64,000 nucleotides of DNA from CAVVIH01 sp963748295 (lineage in GTDB: Bacteria; Acidobacteriota; Vicinamibacteria; Vicinamibacterales; 2-12-FULL-66-21), in contig CAVVIH010000008.1 in the NCBI GenBank assembly GCA_963748295.1, positions 248,001 through 312,000 of the forward strand, read 5' to 3'. The notes beneath the pieces were generated by a model. It saw only the letters and a program-made list of their open reading frames with translations. It was not told the origin of the DNA and did not search any database. Shown piece after piece: positions 1 through 9,547 of the stretch. Each line of letters opens with the position of its first letter. Positions within the stretch are counted from its first letter, which is position 1. The position numbers were made by a program, and so were the translations under genes.

Positions 1-82
1 GTGCGATCGTGAACGGCTGTTCCAATGGGCATGACCGTCTCATTTCAACGGGGTGTCGCGACGTTGTCAACCCGAATAGGCG

Positions 83-161
83 TCAGATCCGCGTTAATCC
101 GCGTTCCGTGAGATTCGGCGTTAATCCGCGTCCAATGAGATTCCGCGTAAATCCGCGTCTC
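83..161. repeat. Degenerate 26-27 bp tandem repeat in a gene-poor stretch
   Basis: About three imperfect units share the core TTAATCCGCGT or TAAATCCGCGT joined by TGAGATTC-type linkers. The same vocabulary reappears at 56287-56495, so this is an interspersed repeat family of the genome. The rest of 1-352 holds no reading frame I would call a gene; frames open here have no recognisable protein features. A fragment of the same motif (GATCCGCGTCC) lies just before the start codon at 353. Confidence 0.6.
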
Positions 162-352
162 TTGACATCCTCTCCACCACGCCACAAGAATGGACGATCT
201 CCATGCGCCCGACCGCCCATCTCTTCGTGCATGCGCTCCTGCTCGGGAACCAGACGCGCTCCGCCGGTCTGAGTCGCGCGGCGTAGTCCGCGCCTTTTGC
301 TCTGCAAGCGTTCGACAGTCAACCTTTCGGCATTCGAGATCCGCGTCCACTG

Positions 353-1941
353 ATGGGCCACTACGACGTCATCGTCATCGGCGGAGGCCATAACGGCCTC
401 GTCAACGCCGCCTATCTCGCGCGCGCGGGCCGCAAGGTGCTCGTGGTCGAGCGGCGGCACGTGCTCGGCGGCGCCGCCGTCACCGAGGAAATCTTCCCCG
501 GCTTCAAGTTCTCCGTGTGCTCGTACGTGGTGTCGCTGCTGCGCCCTGAAATCATCAGGGAGCTCGACCTGCCGCGGCACGGCCTCGAGATTCTGCCGCT
601 CGACGGCACTTTCACGCCGATGCCGAACGGCGACTATCTGTGGCGCGTCAACGATCACGCGAAAACGCGCCGCGAGATCGCGCGGCACTCCAGAGTCGAC
701 GCCGAGGCCTACGACGAGTACGGCAAGGCGATGGTCGAGATGGGCCGGTTCGTCAAGCCGATTCTGAACATGACGCCGCCGGATCCGACCTCGCTCGACC
801 CGCGGGGCCTGAAGGATCTCCTCGTCGCTCGGGCGCCGCTTCCAGGCGCTGCCGGACGAGGACAAGTACAACCAGATCCAACTGATGACGATGAGCGCCG
901 TCGACTTCCTCGATCAATGGTTCGAGACCGACGTGCTCAAGGCGACGATGTCGGCGTCGGGGATCATCGGCACGTTCCTCGGCGTCCGCTCGCCCGGCAC
1001 GGCCTACGTGCTGCTGCATCACTACATGGGTGAGATCGACGGCGCGTTCCGATCGTGGGGATTGTCGCGGGGCGGCACCGGCGCGATCTCGAACGCGATC
1101 GGCGACGCCGCGCGCGAGGCGGGGGCCGAGATCCGCACCAAGACCGCGGTGTCCAGGATCATCGTGAAGGACGGCACGGCGGTCGGCGTCGTGCTCGACA
1201 ACGGCGACTACATCACCGCGAATGTCGTGTCGTCCAGCGTGGATCCGAACCTGACCTTCATCAAGATGGTCGGCGAGGATCACCTGTCGGACGAGTTCGC
1301 CGCCGAAATCCGCCGCTACAAGTTCCGCGGCTCCTCCGGCAAGGTGAACCTGGCGCTCGACGCTCTTCCGGATTTCAAGGCCCTGCCGGGCCCCGGCGCC
1401 CATCTGCGCGGCGCGATCTCGATTTCGCCGAGCGTCGAGTACATGGAGCGCGCCTACGACGAAGCGAAGTACGGCCGCTACTCGCGCCGGCCGTACATCG
1501 ACATGGTGATTCCGACCCTGACCGATCCGTCGGTCGCGCCGCCCGGCAAGCACGTGATGTCCTGCTTCGTGCAGTACGCGCCCTACCACCTGAAAGAGGG
1601 CAACTGGGATGATCAGCGGGACGCGTTTGGCGACACGGTGATCGACACGATCTCGGAGTACGCGCCGAACATCAAGGACATCATCCTCCACCGGCAGGTG
1701 CTGACCCCGCTCGACATCGAGCGCGATTTCGGGCTCACCGAAGGGAACATCTTCCAGGGAGAGCTGACGCTCGAGCAGCTGTTCTTCCTCAGGCCGGCGC
1801 CGGGCTGGGCGCAATACCGGACGCCGGTGCGCAACCTTTATATGTGCGGATCGGCGACCCATCCGGGAGGCGGCATCATGGGCGCGCCCGGCACGGAACG
1901 CCGCGATGCGCATCCTCAAAGAGACCGGGAGCAGGAGCTAG
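353..1941 (+). CDS. PYROXD2-like FAD-dependent oxidoreductase, copy 1 (two frame breaks)
   Basis: This is a flavoprotein of the phytoene-desaturase/PYROXD2 superfamily; the substrate is unknown. The N-terminus has the dinucleotide-binding motif VIGGGHNGLVNAAYLARAG (residues about 7-25) followed by GGAAVTEE, and the C-terminus has the FAD-closing GSATHPGGGIMGAPG. The reading frame shifts near base 830 (after DLL, resuming at RRFQALPDEDK) and again near 1893 (an apparent extra base after GAPG, resuming RNAAMRILKE and ending at TAG 1939-1941). Both sides of each break are conserved protein, so these look like sequence errors. Corrected length is about 529 residues. Four bases separate it from the next, paralogous gene. 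ATG 353 starts two codons before the Rossmann strand and has no clear Shine-Dalgarno. Confidence 0.8.
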
Positions 1942-1944
1942 CCG

Positions 1945-3520
1945 ATGCTTCCAGTCGTCATCATCGGCGGAGGCCACAACGGGCTGACTGCCGCCTACTA
2001 CCTGGCCAAGGCCGGCCACAAGCCGCTCGTCATCGAAGGCCGCCCGATCGTGGGCGGCGCGGCCGTCACCGAAGAATTTGCGCCCGGCTTCCGCGGTCCG
2101 ACGCTCGCGCACGCGACGGGACCGCTTCGCGAGTCGGTCGTCCGCGACATGGGGCTGCGGCGCAGCGTGGAGTTCGTCACGCCCGACACGCGCCTCGTGA
2201 CGCTGTCCGCCGATGGCCGCGCGCTCGTGTTCTCGACAGATGAAGCGCGGACCACCGAAGCGATCCGCGGCTTCTCGGCCGCCGACGCGGCGAAGTATCC
2301 GGAATTCCGCGAGACGTTTGCGCGGCTTGGCGGCTTCCTGTCACACCTTCTCGAGACCACGCCGCCGTCGCTCGACGGCCCCGCCGCGGGCGAGCTCTGG
2401 GAACTGTTGAAGGTCGGCCGCCGTTTTCGCGCACTCGGCAAGAAGGACGGATTCCGTCTGCTTCGATGGATGCCGATGGCGGTGGCCGATCTGGTGGCCG
2501 AGTGACTTCGCGGCCGATCCGCTGCAGGCCGCCATCGCCGCCCGGGGCATCTTCGGAACCGCCCAGGGTCCATGGTCGGCGGGAACCGGCGCCGTGCTCA
2601 TGATGAACGCCGCGGCCGATCCGGTTCCCGGCGGCAGCTCGGTGTTCGTCAAAGGCGGTCCCGGCGCGCTGACGGCGGCAATGGCCGACGCCGCACGGCG
2701 CGCGGGAGCGGAGATCCGCACGGGGACCGGCGTGTCGCACATACTCGCGCGCGACGGCAAGGCCACCGGCGTGGTGCTCAGCGATGGAACGGAGATCACC
2801 GCGAGAGCCGTCATCTCGAACGTCGACCCGCGTCAGACGTTTCTGCGCCTCGTCGATCCGATGGATCTCGATCCGACGTTCCTCACCCGCATTCGCAACT
2901 ACCGCACGCCAGGCACGAGCTCGAAGATCAACCTCGCACTGGGCGCGCTGCCGGTCTTTCCGGCGATCCCGAACCCGGCCGACCTCAGCGGGCGCGTGCA
3001 GATCGGATACAGCGTCGACTACATCGAGAAAGCCTTCGATGCGTCGAAGTACGGGGAAATCCCCGCGGAACCGTATCTGGACGTCACGTTCCCCACGCTT
3101 CACGATCCTTCGCTTGCGCCAGCGGGTCAGCACGTGATGTCGATCTACGTTCAGTACACGCCGTACAAGCTCACGCCCGGCTACCGGTGGAGCGATCGCC
3201 GCTCCGACCTGCTCGGCACCGTCATGCGCGTGCTCGAACGGTATGCGCCGGGAATTGCGAACCTGGTCGCGCATCACCAGGTCGTCACCCCGGCGGATCT
3301 CGAGGAGACCTTCGGGCTGACCGGCGGACACATCCTGCACGGTGAACCGTCGCTCGATCAGTTGTTCACGATGCGCCCTGTTCTCGGCTGGGCCCAGTAT
3401 CGGACGCCGCTGCGCGATCTCTACCTCTGTGGCGCGGGCACGCATCCAGGCGGAGGCGTCACGGCAGGTCCGGGCCAGAACGCCGCGCGCGAGATCATCA
3501 AGCAGCTCAGGTCAACATAG
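1945..3520 (+). CDS. PYROXD2-like FAD-dependent oxidoreductase, copy 2 (one frame break)
   Basis: This is a paralogue of the preceding gene, with VIIGGGHNGLTAAYYLAKAGH at the N-terminus (residues 5-25), GGAAVTEEFAPGF, and GAGTHPGGGVTAGPGQNAAR at the C-terminus. The frame breaks at about 2503: LVAE meets a TGA, while DFAADPLQAAIAARGIFG continues one frame over. A base loss or gain at GAGTGAC explains it. Corrected length is about 525 residues. The two enzymes are probably co-transcribed. Tandem PYROXD2-like genes suggest a pair acting on related isoprenoid or quinone-like substrates, but that is inference. Confidence 0.8.
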
Positions 3521-3533
3521 AGGGTGCCAGCGC

Positions 3534-5666
3534 ATGCGCATCGCCTTCGCTCTCGCCTCGCTCGCCGCCGCGCTCTCGGCGCTGGCCTTCCAGGGCGCGG
3601 GCCCGCAGCTCTCGGGCTTCTCCGCGCGGGGCGCGGCGACCTACCTGGAGGTCGAGAAGCGGTTCCTCGCGCTGCCTGACGCGGAGCGGATCCGGCAGGC
3701 GCACCTCTATCTGGCCGATCAGCCGCACATGGCCGGCACACCGCGCGACCGCGAGCTGGCCGAATGGACGCGCGACCAGTTTCAGCAGTACGGGCTCGAG
3801 GACGTGCAGATCACGACGCACGAGGTCCTGCTTCCGTGGCCCGAAGAGATCAGCGTCGAGATGACCGCGCCCAAGGCGTGGCGCGCCGCGATGCGTGAAG
3901 AGCCCGTCGCCGGGGATAAGTACTCGCAGATGCCACCGGCAGCGCTCGGGCTGCCGTATCACGCATACGCGGCGTCCGGTGAAGTGACGGCGCCGGTCGT
4001 GTACGTGGGCAGCGGGAATCCGGCCGACTACGATCGCCTCGCCGCCGAGGGCATCGACGTCAAAGGCAAGATCGCGCTGGTCCGCTATTCGGTGCCCTAC
4101 AGCTATCGCGGCTTCAAGGCGTTGACCGCGCAGCAGCGTGGCGTGGCGGGGCTCCTGATTTATTCGGATCCGGCTGACGACGGGTTCGCCAAGGGCAAGG
4201 TCTATCCAGAGGGTCCGTGGGGACCTGCGAGCCACATCCAGCGCGGCGGGATCGTCTTCGACTTCATGGTGCCCGGCGATCCGCTGACACCTGGCTGGGC
4301 ATCGCTCCCCGGCGCCCGGCGTATCGCCCGCGACGAGGCGATCTCGCTGCCGAAGATCATCAGCGCGCCGCTCTCGTACGCCGACGCCCGCGTCATCCTC
4401 GAAGCGATGGGCGGACCCGAAGCGCCGAAGGAATGGAAAGGGGCGCTGCCGATCACCTATCGCATGGGCGGCCAGGCGACGCTGCGCATGCGCGTCCGAT
4501 CGGACGACGCGATTCGTCCCGTGTGGACGGTAACCGGAAAGATCACCGGGCGCGACGAGCCGGATCGCGAGGTCATCGTCGGCAACCATCGCGACGCCTG
4601 GATTTTCGGCGGCGTCGATCCGTCCAGTGGGTCCGCTGCGCTGATGGAGCTCGCGCGTACGCTGGGTTCGCTGAAGGCGGGCGGCTGGCGGCCGCGGCGC
4701 ACCATCGTGTTTGCCAGCTGGGACGCCGAAGAGTTCACGTTGACGACGTCGACGGAGTGGGGCGAACAGCACGCGGATGCGCTGCGCGAGCGCGCGGTCG
4801 CCTACCTGAACGTCGACAGCGCGGCGTCCGGACCGAACTTCACGGCAAGCGCGGTGCCGGCGTTGAACGACGTGCTCGCGCAGACCGCCCAGGCAGTCCG
4901 CGATCCGGTGTCGGGAGCGTCGATTGCCGCCGCCGTTCGCGATCGCCGCACCCGCGAGCGCGGCTCGCTTCCGACCGGCGCGAGCGGCGAGCTGGTCGAA
5001 AACCGTCTCGGCAGCGGCTCGGACTACACGGTGTTCCTGAATCATCTCGGGATCCCGGTGGCGGATCTGTCGTTCGACGGACCGTACGGCGTCTACCACT
5101 CGATGTACGACAACCACAACTGGGTGGCGACGATCGGCGATCCGGGATTCCGTTACCACGTCACGATGGTGCAGTTCTGGGGCGCGCTGGCGATGAGGCT
5201 CGCGGAATCCGAGATCGTGCCGCTGGACTATGCGCCTTATGCGAAGACCATCCTCACCTTCCTCGACGAAATCGAGCGCCGCTGGACGCCGCGCGACCGT
5301 GGGCCGCTGAACGACGCCAGGCAGGCGGCGACCGAACTTGGCGCCGCCGCCGCGGCGGCAAACGACGCGCGCCGCTCGGCCCTGGAGAACGGGGACGCGG
5401 GCCGGATTGCCGCCATCAATCGCGCGTTCATCCAAACGGAGCGGGCGTTCCTTCATCCCGCCGGAATCCCGGGTCGTCCCTGGTACCGACATCTGATCTA
5501 CGCGCCCAAGCACACTTACGCACCAGAGTTGCTGCCCGGGGTGGCCGAGGCAATCGACGCGCGCGCCGGGGACGAACAGATAACGGCGCAGCTCCGGGCG
5601 CTGGCCGCCGCGATCCGGCGCGCTGCCGCCTCACTCGCGCCCAGTTCAGCCGTTCATCCCCAGTAA
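3534..5666 (+). CDS. Exported M28-family metallopeptidase (glutamate carboxypeptidase II / transferrin receptor-like)
   Basis: Predicted 710-residue di-zinc peptidase acting outside the cytoplasm on small peptides. A hydrophobic N-terminal signal (residues 1-20) comes first. A PA (protease-associated) domain spans roughly 150-280, the M28 catalytic core about 330-560, and the C-terminal dimerisation domain follows. Zinc-site residues can be placed: H352 in NHRDAW, D362 in GGVDPSSG, the catalytic pair E399/E400 in WDAEEF, D428 in LNVDSA, and H522 in YHSMYDN. The order and spacing match human GCPII. The loop after the Glu pair reads TLTTSTEW instead of the more usual GLxGSTEW. ATG 3534, 13 bases after the upstream stop, gives the signal peptide; the open frame extends further upstream but only into the previous gene. 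Confidence 0.9.
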   Translation: MRIAFALASLAAALSALAFQGAGPQLSGFSARGAATYLEVEKRFLALPDAERIRQAHLYLADQPHMAGTPRDRELAEWTRDQFQQYGLEDVQITTHEVLLPWPEEISVEMTAPKAWRAAMREEPVAGDKYSQMPPAALGLPYHAYAASGEVTAPVVYVGSGNPADYDRLAAEGIDVKGKIALVRYSVPYSYRGFKALTAQQRGVAGLLIYSDPADDGFAKGKVYPEGPWGPASHIQRGGIVFDFMVPGDPLTPGWASLPGARRIARDEAISLPKIISAPLSYADARVILEAMGGPEAPKEWKGALPITYRMGGQATLRMRVRSDDAIRPVWTVTGKITGRDEPDREVIVGNHRDAWIFGGVDPSSGSAALMELARTLGSLKAGGWRPRRTIVFASWDAEEFTLTTSTEWGEQHADALRERAVAYLNVDSAASGPNFTASAVPALNDVLAQTAQAVRDPVSGASIAAAVRDRRTRERGSLPTGASGELVENRLGSGSDYTVFLNHLGIPVADLSFDGPYGVYHSMYDNHNWVATIGDPGFRYHVTMVQFWGALAMRLAESEIVPLDYAPYAKTILTFLDEIERRWTPRDRGPLNDARQAATELGAAAAAANDARRSALENGDAGRIAAINRAFIQTERAFLHPAGIPGRPWYRHLIYAPKHTYAPELLPGVAEAIDARAGDEQITAQLRALAAAIRRAAASLAPSSAVHPQ

Positions 5667-5727
5667 ATCGGCCTCGGCGCCGGCCCGGCGCCGAAACGCA
5701 TGCGGCAAAAGCGACATATATCCGCAG

Positions 5728-5733
5728 TAGAAT
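5728..5733 (+). promoter_or_regulatory. Candidate -10 box (TAGAAT)
   Basis: TAGAAT lies 27 bases before ATG 5761. No TTGACA-like -35 is visible at 16-18 bases upstream. The same hexamer occurs before the gene at 16450. It is a weak call on its own. Confidence 0.3.
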
Positions 5734-5760
5734 GGCGGCTTCCCCGGCCGCTGGTGACGA

Positions 5761-8367
5761 ATGACTCGCGTGAGAACGCTCGTTGCAATCGTCTTGCTCC
5801 TGTCGTACGGAGCCGTTGGCGCACGTCAACCTGCGGTGCGGACGTCCGTACCGCTGCCGGCGCCCGCCGCGCAGCTTGCCGAAGCGCTGGGACTGCCCAC
5901 CGCCGATCGCAGCCGAATCGTCATCGACATCATCCGGCTGATCTTCGACAGCCCTGACGGCAACGACGCGAGCGACGGACGCCTGCGCACGCGGCTGAAT
6001 AGCTTGATGCAGGCGGGCACTCCTGGTGAGACGGCGCCGCTGCCGCTCGATCCGTCGATCTGGCGCGACACGCTGCTCGTCCGCGACGTGCCCGATCAGG
6101 GCCTGTTCGCCGCTATCCTGTCGGACAGAAAGACCGCACTCCTCTATCACGGGCTCGCCACGCTCGACGACGAGACGCTGGCGTGGCTCGGACCCGACCG
6201 GGCATTGCTCGCCGATCTCGTGCAGCACGCCGGCACGTTCGCGGCCTTCGCGCGCAGCCTCCATGTGAAGGGCGGACGCGTGCAGGTGCCCGGCGGTCCG
6301 GCAGGCGAGGCAGCCTGGACCGAAGTCATCGGCGTCTCGCCCGCGAACCCGTCCGACTTCACTCGCCGTCTGTTCTCACGCGCGGAAGGCCACCTCGCGT
6401 TCTTCTACGACACGGTCGCGCACCTCGACGAGGGATCGCGACTGTTTGCCATGGCGGGCGGCAAGGATCGCTTTCGCGCGCTCGAGCAGGTCTTCGAGCG
6501 AGCCTCGGTTGAGTTGAAGACGGACGAACGGCCGTTCTCGCGCCAGTTCATGGATCCAGCGCTGACCCTGACGGCGATCGACGTGTCGGCGGACGGCACA
6601 CCCGCCGAGCCGATCGCCCGCGGGCTCTGGGAAGCTGTGTTCAAGGCCGACGACAAGCCGGACTACGAGTTCAAAGAAGCCACGCTGTCGAAGAACCCGG
6701 ACACGGGCCCGATTGACGCCGCGTGGATCGCCTCGCGGATCCACAAGAACAGTTCGTCGGCGCGCCGGCGGCTGGATGCATTTCTGTTCGCGCAGCGCGT
6801 TTTCAGGAAGTTCGCACCCGGCGATACCGCGGCAGTGGCGACCGCGGTTCGCGGCGTGCTCTCGTTTCCCGCGCTGATGCTGGCCCTCGAACGCTCGGGC
6901 GTTCAGGCGCCCGGCGTCTATGCAGCGGCAGCGGCACGCGCACACGCACTGAACGGCATCGGCGATCCGGGAGCGCGCCGGATCGCTGTCATGGAATATC
7001 AGGGCGCGCTCGCGATCGTCGAACGGATGGCGCAGACCGGCGGCCTGTCAGCCGATCGGGCTTCCAGTCTCATCACGCTGCTGAACGCGATCGACTTCGC
7101 CGCCAACGACGGCACCGATCGCGTCGCCTCCTGGATCGTCGATCGGCTCGTGCCGGCGGTCGCCAGCCCGCCGGCCGGCAGCTCCATCGAGGCGTCAGTT
7201 CTATACGGGATGAGCGGCGGGCGATCGAGTGAACAGCCCCGGACCGTCGAGTGGGAGGGCGTCCAGTACCGCGTGAATTCCGCCGACGCGGAGTTCGCGC
7301 GCCTCCGTAACGTTCGCAGGCGTCAGGGCGCGCCGACGCTCGATCAGGCGCTGGCGCCGTTCGCAGGAGTAGAGGTGAGTTCGGGGCCGGACAGAACGCG
7401 CCAGCGTGACGGGGGATTGAAGCTCGGTCAGGTGCTCACTTCGATCGTGTATGCGGCCTATATCGGCGAGCCCGAAGGTACGGCGCTCGCCGCCGAAAAC
7501 GTCGCGCTTCGCCACGACCTCGGTCTGGACAGCGGCGCCAGGCCGACTCCCCTCGCGGCGTGGCGCATCGCGGTGCCATCGGTCGGCGGGTCGAGCGGCT
7601 GGATGCTGCGCGGATCGCTGCTGGTCCTCGAGGCGCCGCTCGCGCATTTCGCGCTCAGGCGTCTGGACACCACCGTCATGCCGCCGGCGCCGAAACTCAC
7701 ATCGAACGAGCGTCACACAGCGGCGTTGACGGTCGCGCTCATGCGGCCGCAGGCGATGGACGACGCGGCGCGGGACAGGATCGTCGCGGCGCTCGAACGC
7801 GGGCGCGCGCGCCTCGCGGCGCTCAAGAGCAATCCTGCCGACCTCGAGGACTTCGCGCGCGACGCCGGCCTGAGCGAATGGCGGCGCCAGCAGCTCGCGT
7901 GGACGCTGGTGAACGATCCCGGACGGGTCGGCGAGCAGATCGCGCTGCTCGACCTGTTCTGGCTGGGAACTCCGGCGGGCTCGCCGCTCGCCGCGCTCGA
8001 TCCGTGGGGCGCCGCTGGCCTGCCGCTCGAGGGCTGCCTGTGCCTGGCGATGCCGCGGCGCGCGCACTGGGAATCGCTGAGCGGCCGGCCCGCGGCCGGA
8101 ATCCTGGCGACCCGCGGCGCCGACGTCGGCCTGCTGATCGCGGAGGCGCTCGCGCATCTGCGCCTGCCCGCCTCGCTTGCTCCGGGCGTCGCCGCGTTCG
8201 CCATGCAGGACGTGCTCGATGCGACGCAACCGGCCTACTTCGACGACTGGTCGCAGTTCGGCCGCGCCGCCACCACAATCCCCGCCGATCGCATCGTCGA
8301 CTACGTCGCCGCGCTGACCGCCGGCGGTCCTCTCCTGCCGGTGACGGAGAACGGAAAGCACCCATGA
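5761..8367 (+). CDS. Large exported protein of unknown function, first gene of a VWA operon
   Basis: I do not recognise this 868-residue protein. It begins with a clear signal peptide (MTRVRTL, a hydrophobic stretch, then cleavage near residue 20). The rest is an alternation of helices and short strands rich in Ala, Leu and Asp with no catalytic motif I can name. Cysteines are almost absent apart from the pair in GCLCLAMP near residue 762. Its stop overlaps the start of the next gene (ATGA at 8364-8367), so the two are translationally coupled and this protein probably works with the secreted VWA proteins that follow. A periplasmic or surface-bound partner or substrate of the VWA pair is the best guess. 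Confidence 0.6.
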   Translation: MTRVRTLVAIVLLLSYGAVGARQPAVRTSVPLPAPAAQLAEALGLPTADRSRIVIDIIRLIFDSPDGNDASDGRLRTRLNSLMQAGTPGETAPLPLDPSIWRDTLLVRDVPDQGLFAAILSDRKTALLYHGLATLDDETLAWLGPDRALLADLVQHAGTFAAFARSLHVKGGRVQVPGGPAGEAAWTEVIGVSPANPSDFTRRLFSRAEGHLAFFYDTVAHLDEGSRLFAMAGGKDRFRALEQVFERASVELKTDERPFSRQFMDPALTLTAIDVSADGTPAEPIARGLWEAVFKADDKPDYEFKEATLSKNPDTGPIDAAWIASRIHKNSSSARRRLDAFLFAQRVFRKFAPGDTAAVATAVRGVLSFPALMLALERSGVQAPGVYAAAAARAHALNGIGDPGARRIAVMEYQGALAIVERMAQTGGLSADRASSLITLLNAIDFAANDGTDRVASWIVDRLVPAVASPPAGSSIEASVLYGMSGGRSSEQPRTVEWEGVQYRVNSADAEFARLRNVRRRQGAPTLDQALAPFAGVEVSSGPDRTRQRDGGLKLGQVLTSIVYAAYIGEPEGTALAAENVALRHDLGLDSGARPTPLAAWRIAVPSVGGSSGWMLRGSLLVLEAPLAHFALRRLDTTVMPPAPKLTSNERHTAALTVALMRPQAMDDAARDRIVAALERGRARLAALKSNPADLEDFARDAGLSEWRRQQLAWTLVNDPGRVGEQIALLDLFWLGTPAGSPLAALDPWGAAGLPLEGCLCLAMPRRAHWESLSGRPAAGILATRGADVGLLIAEALAHLRLPASLAPGVAAFAMQDVLDATQPAYFDDWSQFGRAATTIPADRIVDYVAALTAGGPLLPVTENGKHP

Positions 8368-9533
8368 GCCGGGCCGGTTCGCGCACCTGGACACGCGCCG
8401 TCTTCCTGGCGCCCGTCGTGTGTGCCGCCGTGCTCACCGCGCAGCAGCCGGGGACAACGGTGAAGATCGTCGCGCCGACGGAAGAAACGTATCTCAGCGG
8501 CCCGACCAGGCTGGTGGCACGGTTCGACCCGGCAACCGCCGCCCGCCAGGTCGAGCAGGTGACCTTCTTCGCCAACGGCAAGCAGGTCTGCCGGGTGGTG
8601 CGCGCGCCTTACGAGTGCGACTGGGACGCCGGCGATCGCATCAACGAAAACACCATCCGGGTCGTCGCGATCATGCGCGGCGCGACGTCGCTGGTTCACA
8701 CGGTGCGGACCAAGGGCGTCGACTACGCGGAGTCGGTCGACGTCGACGTGATCCAGGTGACCGCGGTCGTCACCGACGGCGACGGCCGCTTCGTCAAGGG
8801 GCTGACGCAGGACGATTTCGTCCTCCTCGACGACGACAAGCCGCAGCCGATCACGCATTTCGCCGCCGAGAACATCCCGCTCGAGATGGTGGCCGCGCTC
8901 GACGTCAGCTCCAGCATGGAGGCGGCGCTGCCGCTGGTGAAGAGCTCCGCGAAGAAGTTCCTGAGCGGCCTCGAGGAGAAGGATCAGGTCACGCTTCTGG
9001 CGTTCAACGACAACATCTTCGTGCTGGCGCGCCGCGCGACCAACCAGGCGGAGCGCGAACGCGTGATCGACACGATGGGATCGTGGGGCGGCACGTCGCT
9101 GCACGACGTGCTGATCAGGGCGACCGACATCCTCGGCCGGCAGTCGGGACGACGATCGATCGTGCTGTTCAGCGACGGCGACGATCAGAACAGCCACGCC
9201 AGCCTGGACGCGGCGATCGCACGGACCGAAGGCAGCGACGCCACCATCTACGCGGTCGGCCTCGGACGCGCGGTGCAGAGCCGCGATCTGCAAAAGCTGA
9301 TGTCGCGGATTGCGACGGTCAGCGGAGGCCGGGCGTTCTCCACCGACAATCCGGGCGAGCTGGACGAGATCTTTCAGCAGATTCTGGAGGACCTGCGCAA
9401 CCAGTATCTGATCGCCTACCCGACGCCGAGCAGCGTGCGTGACGGCGTCTGGCACAACATCAAGGTGAAGACGAAGAACAACAAGTACAAAGTGCGCGCG
9501 CGCGAGGGCTACCGGCTGAGACCGCAGCAGTGA
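8364..9533 (+). CDS. Secreted VWA-domain protein with N-terminal Ig-like domain
   Basis: This is a 389-residue exported protein of the type common in Acidobacteria. A signal peptide (about residues 1-26) is followed by an Ig-like segment (about 32-110) with a Cys pair (QVCRVV and YECDW). A short strand-rich region (ITAVVTDGDGRFVKGLTQDDFVLLDD type) leads into a von Willebrand factor A domain (about 170-345). The MIDAS metal site is complete: DVSSS starting at D180, a Thr in GGTSLHD, and the Asp of FSDGDD. Such domains bind protein ligands through a divalent cation. ATG 8364 overlaps the previous stop, and the next gene starts at or just after this stop (a GTG at 9530 also overlaps it). The three genes form one operon. 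Confidence 0.8.
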   Translation: MSRAGSRTWTRAVFLAPVVCAAVLTAQQPGTTVKIVAPTEETYLSGPTRLVARFDPATAARQVEQVTFFANGKQVCRVVRAPYECDWDAGDRINENTIRVVAIMRGATSLVHTVRTKGVDYAESVDVDVIQVTAVVTDGDGRFVKGLTQDDFVLLDDDKPQPITHFAAENIPLEMVAALDVSSSMEAALPLVKSSAKKFLSGLEEKDQVTLLAFNDNIFVLARRATNQAERERVIDTMGSWGGTSLHDVLIRATDILGRQSGRRSIVLFSDGDDQNSHASLDAAIARTEGSDATIYAVGLGRAVQSRDLQKLMSRIATVSGGRAFSTDNPGELDEIFQQILEDLRNQYLIAYPTPSSVRDGVWHNIKVKTKNNKYKVRAREGYRLRPQQ

Positions 9534-9547
9534 CCAACGGGATTCCC

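Noticed and set aside
162..191. TTGACA-18-AAGAAT promoter-like pair
   Set aside because: No gene starts suitably downstream, since the first CDS begins 160 bases later. The region is repeat-derived, so I do not call it.
3507..5513. 668-codon minus-strand open frame opposite the M28 peptidase
   Set aside because: It is a mirror frame produced by high third-position GC. It has Arg/His-rich, low-information composition and no motif, while the plus strand has all zinc ligands.
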